A model generated the notes under the pieces. That model searched no databases. It was not told where the DNA came from and saw nothing but the letters and a program-made list of their open reading frames with translations. A program made the translations under genes and the position numbers. 64,000 nt of DNA from Thunnus maccoyii (taxonomy: Eukaryota; Chordata; Actinopteri; Scombriformes; Scombridae). Of the stretch, positions 58,447 to 64,000 are shown piece by piece. How positions within the stretch are numbered: position 1 is the stretch's first letter; every line of letters begins with the position of its first letter. The stretch spans positions 6,038,501 to 6,102,500 of the forward strand of contig NC_056550.1 of NCBI RefSeq assembly GCF_910596095.1, read 5' to 3'.

Positions 58447-60271
58447 AATGGGTAAAACTGGTTCTGTGACTTGAATTTAATGGTAATACATGAGAGGCAC
58501 AAGCTGGGGCTAGTATGGTCCTTTAATACATAGTGAAATGTTCCCGTCCTGCAGTATGATATATGTCTGGTTGGTCTGTCTAGTCTGTTGGTGATCAGCC
58601 ACCAACAGACTTTGGTAAGTAGGAGGAAATGGACAAATCTGGTGAATTCCTGAAAACAGTTGAATTCAACATCCAATCTCCATACAGTGAGGGCAAAGGA
58701 ATCAAATACATAAATTTAAGCTGCATTGTCAGAATACTGGCAGAGTTGACATGGGAATCATTATGGCATGAAAATGAATTGCTTTTTTTTTTTTTTTTTT
58801 TGAGTGGGTTGTTCTTTGTCACGGCAGTTAGTCAAGGCTGTCTGTCTGGTTCCACCGCACAACACAGAGAGATTTTCTTCTCACACTCACGTACTGGCCT
58901 GTATAGAACTCTCGAGGCTTTTCACATACTGCATGTTTAGTGGGTATAGCCTTGGGCTAACATTGTGTGGTGCCAAAGGCTCAATAGGCCCTCTGAGCGA
59001 AGTTAAAATAGACACAATGACATACATTTGAGGTATCGGTTTTATTGAATTGCACTGAAATGAAGAGAGTGAGAAGTATTTGTACCTTCTGTTAAATTAA
59101 TGGGTGAGCGAGCATGCAGACAGAGACATTTTGAAAAATGGAGTGCATATTTCCTGAGAAAATATTAGAGACAGAAATGTGGAGCCAGAGATACTAACTC
59201 AATGTAAAACCAGATGAAACCTCAGAAATGGGCACAGTGTAAGAGACATCTTAGGCATTATGGGTCGATTACAACCAGAAAGCACCAATAAAATTAGTTT
59301 GTGATACAATACAATTTTAAAGGGAATTTGATTTCAAAGTGAAAATTTAAATTAGTTTTATATTTCCTTACCAGTCTGGCAGAGAGGAAACAAAGGGCAT
59401 AGTGACTGACTGACTGAGCGAGTCAGTGTGTGTGAAAGCACACAAAGATGGGTAAATGATATTTGTGTCGATTGAAAGAGTGTGTTGAGAGAGGATGAAT
59501 CTAATCCTTTCTCTAACAATGAAGAGCCCCACAGATTTACTAAACATCAGCTGCTAATTAGAGCAGATCAGATGCCAATCATGGGAGCAGTACAGTGAAA
59601 TAAAGAGGAGCAGAGAAGATAATGCATTGAAATAATGTCAGATAATATGACCGAAGCAAGAATGGTTGAAAGAAAGGTTGTAAAGTGTCTGGAATCTGAT
59701 CTGTACTTTGAAGGAATGGTTCACCCAAAATACTACAGAACCCAGGTTTTGAGATTGCTTATCTGTCTTTGAGACTTCTACCTCCACACCAGCACAATAA
59801 AAGTGGATGATACTCAAAAATGGCATTCAAGAAATTACACAGCAACACCTTCTTCAAGTGTCAGTGTCCGTTACTCCATAAAAATCCACAGATCTCGCAA
59901 TGAACAGTTTTGATTGGAACTACTTTCTACCGAAGATCAGATCAAACTCAGATCCTACTTAAATTTGCAATATCTGATTTTTTGATTCCTTGGTGGCTGC
60001 AGAAATAAGCTGTAAATATAACATTTTTTCACCTTATACGGTTCGTATGGTCAATTATTTAGCAAACAGTTGTCTATTTATGCATCCAGCAGATATGGAG
60101 CAACATTAACATTCATTGGGAGTCTAGTTTTGAGCCACCTGGAGAATGTAAGTCCAATATTCACTTCCTTTTAGCTCTGTTTTTACCCTCTTTAGCTGCT
60201 AAATATTCCACTATAGTCACCAGCTAGTCTCTAACTTTGTCTGGTATTTGGTGCTGGGAAGGTACAGTGGG

Positions 60272-60295
60272 TTTTTTTTTTTTTTTTTTTTTTTT
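60272..60295. repeat. T homopolymer
   Basis: Run of about 24 T. Confidence 0.93.
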
Positions 60296-60504
60296 CTGAA
60301 AACAGCTTTCTGCTGCTGCTGAAAAAAGAAAGAGTTGGAAGTCACTGAAATTCCAGCTGAAGGAAACTGCAGTCAGATGATAATCTTCTATCAAATATTC
60401 ACTAGGAGTGCCCCCTTTTACAAATAGTGATTTGATCCATTGTCAATAAAAAAATATTGATTATAGCTGCTTTGATAAAAAATAGCGATACCAAATTGAA
60501 AAAA

Positions 60505-60986
60505 TACTCCATCAGAAGTATTAGTTAGAACTCTTCATTCAGAATTCTACCTAAGTAAAAGTACAAAAAAGTATTATCAGCGAAATGTACTTAAAGTATC
60601 AAAGTAAAAATACTTAAGTACTTACTTTGCAGAAAAAAGGTGCCTGTGATTGATACGTGATATATCATATTATTGGATTATTATTACTGATGCATCAATG
60701 TGTATGTAGCAACTACTTTATATACTGTTGGGTAGTTTAATCTTTAACAGTCTCATTGTATTTTACAAAATCATGATATGTTTTCATGTTAAACCTTAAT
60801 CTGAAAAGTAACTATAGCTGTCAGATAAATGTGGAGTAAAAAGTAACAATATTTCCCTCTGAAATGTAGTGCAGTAGAGAAGTATAAAGTGGCATAAAAT
60901 GGAAATACTCAAGTAAAATAGAACTACCTCAAAATTATACTTAAGTAGAGTACGTGAGTAAATGTATTTTGGTTCTTTTCACCACT
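60505..60986. mobile_element. 'AAGTACTTAAGTA' family element, copy D
   Basis: 5'-truncated copy ending TTCACCACTG. It shares AAATGTACTTAAAGTATCAA, TCAATGTGTATGTAGCA and ACTATAGCTGTCAGATAAAT-type segments with copies A and B. Confidence 0.75.
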
Positions 60987-62137
60987 GACAAGGACATAGT
61001 CCATAGAAAATTGACAGTGTGTTCTGTTGATTTTGTGAGCGGCACAACAAATGAAATTCCATTCGCCTTCACTGTGGAGGCAGAGATTTCCTCCCACCTG
61101 CACAACTTGCTATTTTGGTGGGCAGTTTTTGTTGAAGCAATCCCTGCATAATCACCAGTAAAATCCAACATATCCATGATCCGATGGCCAGGGGATCCAA
61201 TGACCACAAGGGGGCACTAGCACTATTACTGCCCGTCATTCATCCTCCATTGGAATGAATAACTTCTGGTCTCCTTTAATCCAACCATGTATGAAGTTGT
61301 ACACATGTTGTCAGACACGAGTATCTCAAAACCTGGACAAATAAAACCAAGACTATCTTCATGGCTGGATACTACTAGAGGTAAATGAGTACATACGTTT
61401 TGTTGTTTAATTTGGGTGAACTAACCCTTTAAAGTTCACGTTGAGCTCATCATATTACATTAATGTTACGTAATTACATTCATTTTTTGATTGCGTTCCT
61501 TACATTGTCTGTGAAATGGAGGTGAATTCAAATGCTCTACTGCACTTTGATGCTAAATTGACACACAGGTACAAAATGACTGTTACTAATCAGTAAACAA
61601 AACTGGAAGGTCTTTCTATGGAATTAAAAAAATCTCTGAAGAGTTCTCAAATGCTTTTGTTATCCGATTTAATTAATGTAGTCAGATTCACTAAACAAAT
61701 TCTTAATTTACATTTTCCAGCATGGAAATTTCATGTCCCTGATGACTTACTGTAATTAACCTGTAATGATTATGATAATGAGAACAACAATGACACTATT
61801 TATTGCATTAGGAGAGTAATTTAATACAGCAGGCTACTTCATCTCACCACAGGCCCGAGGGCTATTCTCATCAAGGTGTAAGACAGGACGAAGGGCAAGC
61901 CATAGCAGGGCAGTGTAGAAGTCTGCAGGCCCGCTGAGTCTTTGGGTCAGTGCCATCCCTGTTGGTTCTGTTTAGACGAAGCAGAAAGTCTGTGTGAAGT
62001 GGATTTTTTTCAACCTTGAGGTCATTTGCTGGAAAGAGAAAGGTGTTTGGCTTGTAGCCCAGGGCAAGAAGGTAATTGGTTTACAGTGGCCCTGCAGCAG
62101 ATGTTCATATGCTGTGCAGAGCAGTATACTGTGTACA

Positions 62138-62158
62138 TATATATATATATATATATAT
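62138..62158. repeat. (AT)n microsatellite
   Basis: About 10 AT units. Confidence 0.95.
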
Positions 62159-62902
62159 AAAGTTAAAACAGCAACATGCGGAGAAGATCAGTTATGGTTT
62201 GGATCTTTGATTATGGTGAGGTGAGCTGGTAAAACACTTGTTTGAGCAGGAGAAAAAGATGCAGTGAAGTGAAGAAACACCCTGCAGAGTCATGTGTATC
62301 CATGGGAAAATGATACGAGGTGTTCAGTAACTGCTGTGGTTACTATTTTTGATGAAATCACCAGGGCCATAGCCACATTTTAGGACACAGGGGTCATGTT
62401 CTCTTTATTTTTTCTGGGAGTTGACCGTTCACTAAACCCGGCGGTCGTGCAATCATAGCTTAGCAACCATAATTAGGCACTGAAAGCCTGTCAAGCTTCT
62501 GATTTTTCCACACATTGACGCAGTGGGGGCTGTGGTAAAGCTATACTCTGTACATGAAGAGTTTGGATGGTGGTTACTTTCTATGTTTTTACACTCCCAA
62601 AAAGTGTAAGGAATGGATTAAATAGTGTGTTTGTCTGCTCTGTGGCTCTACAGTAATGTGAGCTGCAAATGTTAGCATGCTGTTAGCTAACTAGCTTGCT
62701 ACCTAATTTTACCCAGTGTTACTTCCCAGGGTAGCGGCAACTTTACTGGTTTGTGGTGTGACAGTTTATGTTTATAAAAGTCCTGTTCATGAGTAGCACA
62801 TCCATCATATTATGGTTGGTGCTAGACTGGATCAGCTGGAGGGATGATTTGCAAAACTCTCACGAGATTTGTATGTGTTGTGTTTCTTCATTGTGCACGT
62901 GA

Positions 62903-62934
62903 CCTTAACCCTAACCCTAACCCTAACCCTAACC
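62903..62934. repeat. Interstitial telomere-like repeat
   Basis: CCTTAA followed by four perfect CCCTAA units and CC, in otherwise unique DNA. Confidence 0.9.
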
Positions 62935-64000
62935 ACATTTGTGAAAGTTCGTCCCTCTGGCTGATCCAAACTAACATTTACCTTGTATTATAGTGTGGTA
63001 GCCAGTGTTGCTATCAGAATTAAGCATAATATAGTAACTCTGTCCTGCTCTTTATTGGGGAAGTTTACACTCCAGCCAAACTCATTATCTGAGATGTAAG
63101 TAATTTGTAAATCCACTAAAATCTAAAAGCATTTTCTCTTGTAATGTTAAAAGTGAAAGATTCTGCATAAATCTAACCTCTAGCTTGCCCAAGTATGTAA
63201 GTTAAGCAGCTAAACAGTAGTAAGACCTTGCATTTTTCCTTATTATATTTATAATACTAGGATTAACTAGCGCTACACTAGTAAAGAAACTGCTGTTTAA
63301 ACAATTAAAGGTTATATTTTTCATTCTATTACAGGCAGTTTACAGGAAAAAAAATCTGAACAGTTACTTAAATAATTAAATTAAGATAAATCCAAATAGA
63401 AAGATAGTGACGGTTGCACTAGAGGCACTGGACTCATGACCACACTATTTCAAAAAATCCTAAAACCTGCAGTTTACACATAAACATCTCACTGTATTAC
63501 AACTGTTTCTGTGTCTTTACAGTGCACTGTGAAAGTTGGGGTTTCATACGGTTTGATTCTGCTTCTGATGTCACAGGGTTAAATAATCAAAGCTCGTTTG
63601 CTTCAGTAGAAATGGACATATCGGCAAAAGCAGAGCAATGGTCTCTGTCTTTTTTTCAGTAGAAGCAGTCATGAGACGGAGCTGCAGACGCACAGGAAAT
63701 GTCAACGGCTCTGCCCTGAGGTCAGGGGCATTTGGAGCCTTGATTGGATCTTTTTCTCAGATAACCTATAAAACACAATCAGGCACGGGGAGAAGGCCAC
63801 AAAGGATAATGAAATTATCTGGATAGAACACATAAAACACCAGTGCAAAAAGGAGAAGAGATGAAGGTTTACTGAGAACTATGGCTGAATATTCTTAATA
63901 ATGAGAAAATACTGAGCCATCTGTTCCAGGAGGAAAAGAGTATCAGAATGTTGAAGTACAGGAAATGCTGTGTAAAATGCCCACGGCAGAAACCTAAATA

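Larger units (their letters stand above)
59707..61433. mobile_element. 1.7-kb element with 'TTTAAAGG...GTTCACCCAAA' inverted ends
   Basis: Left end TTTGAAGG-ATGGTTCACCCAAA-type at 59707-59729 and right end TTTGGGTGAAC...CCTTTAAA at 61411-61433 match in 19 of 23 bases as inverted repeats. It has no coding frame. Copy D of another family and a T24 run lie inside. The ends may instead belong to two separate insertions. Confidence 0.55.
57500..64000. other. Right-hand intergenic DNA
   Basis: About 6.5 kb with no supported gene. It contains a fold-back repeat (58132-58446), a 1.7-kb element with inverted ends (59707-61433), an AT array (62138-62158) and an interstitial telomere-like array (62903-62934). 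Open frames of 60-103 codons show no family motif. Confidence 0.65.

Noticed and set aside
58629..58940. 103-codon open frame at the right end
   Set aside because: It includes a T20 homopolymer translated as a Phe run and no family motif; a chance frame.

Overview
The window is nuclear DNA of a bony fish, probably a percomorph teleost. It carries short conserved coding exons with GT/AG splice sites in large AT-rich introns, many CA/GA/ATCT microsatellites, and several interspersed repeat families typical of fish. There are no bacterial-style operons, CRISPR arrays, phage or plasmid features. Five protein-coding genes could be rebuilt exon by exon, and all join in frame to the full length expected for their families. 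No other convincing gene was found.

Layout: (1) rab3d, minus strand, coding exons 818-6361 with a non-coding first exon ending at 10210. (2) tmem205, minus strand, coding exons 14200-15035 with a non-coding first exon near 16170. (3) elof1, plus strand, non-coding first exon near 19600 and coding exons 20342-21840. (4) cnn1, minus strand, coding exons 24165-33891. (5) A TLC-domain gene of the TLCD4/TMEM56 type, minus strand, coding exons 45992-53907 with a non-coding first exon near 57118. From 57.4 kb to the right end I see only intergenic DNA: repeats, an interstitial telomere-like array and no convincing gene.

RAB3D-TMEM205 and CNN1-ELOF1 are also close neighbours on human 19p13.2, so the order here is an old vertebrate arrangement. 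The tlcd4-type gene beside cnn1 mirrors the human 1p21.3 pair CNN3/TLCD4 and suggests a whole-genome-duplication paralogon. The genes do not form a shared pathway: a secretory-vesicle GTPase, a membrane protein, a transcription elongation factor, an actin-binding smooth-muscle protein and a TLC membrane protein. elof1 and tmem205 have divergent promoters about 3.2 kb apart. elof1 and cnn1 converge, and their 3' ends may overlap.

The remaining DNA is mostly repeats. The clearest are a 501-bp hAT-type non-autonomous element with a perfect 8-bp target duplication, four copies of another element family (one carrying a nested 82-bp Tc1-like palindrome), a 1.7-kb element with inverted ends, a diverged ~365-bp tandem duplication and a 25-base C run. 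The best regulatory candidate is a perfect CArG box in cnn1 intron 1. I found no evidence of a novel multi-gene system. Exon boundaries were worked out by hand from splice sites and reading frame; transcript ends, promoters and polyadenylation sites are inferences.
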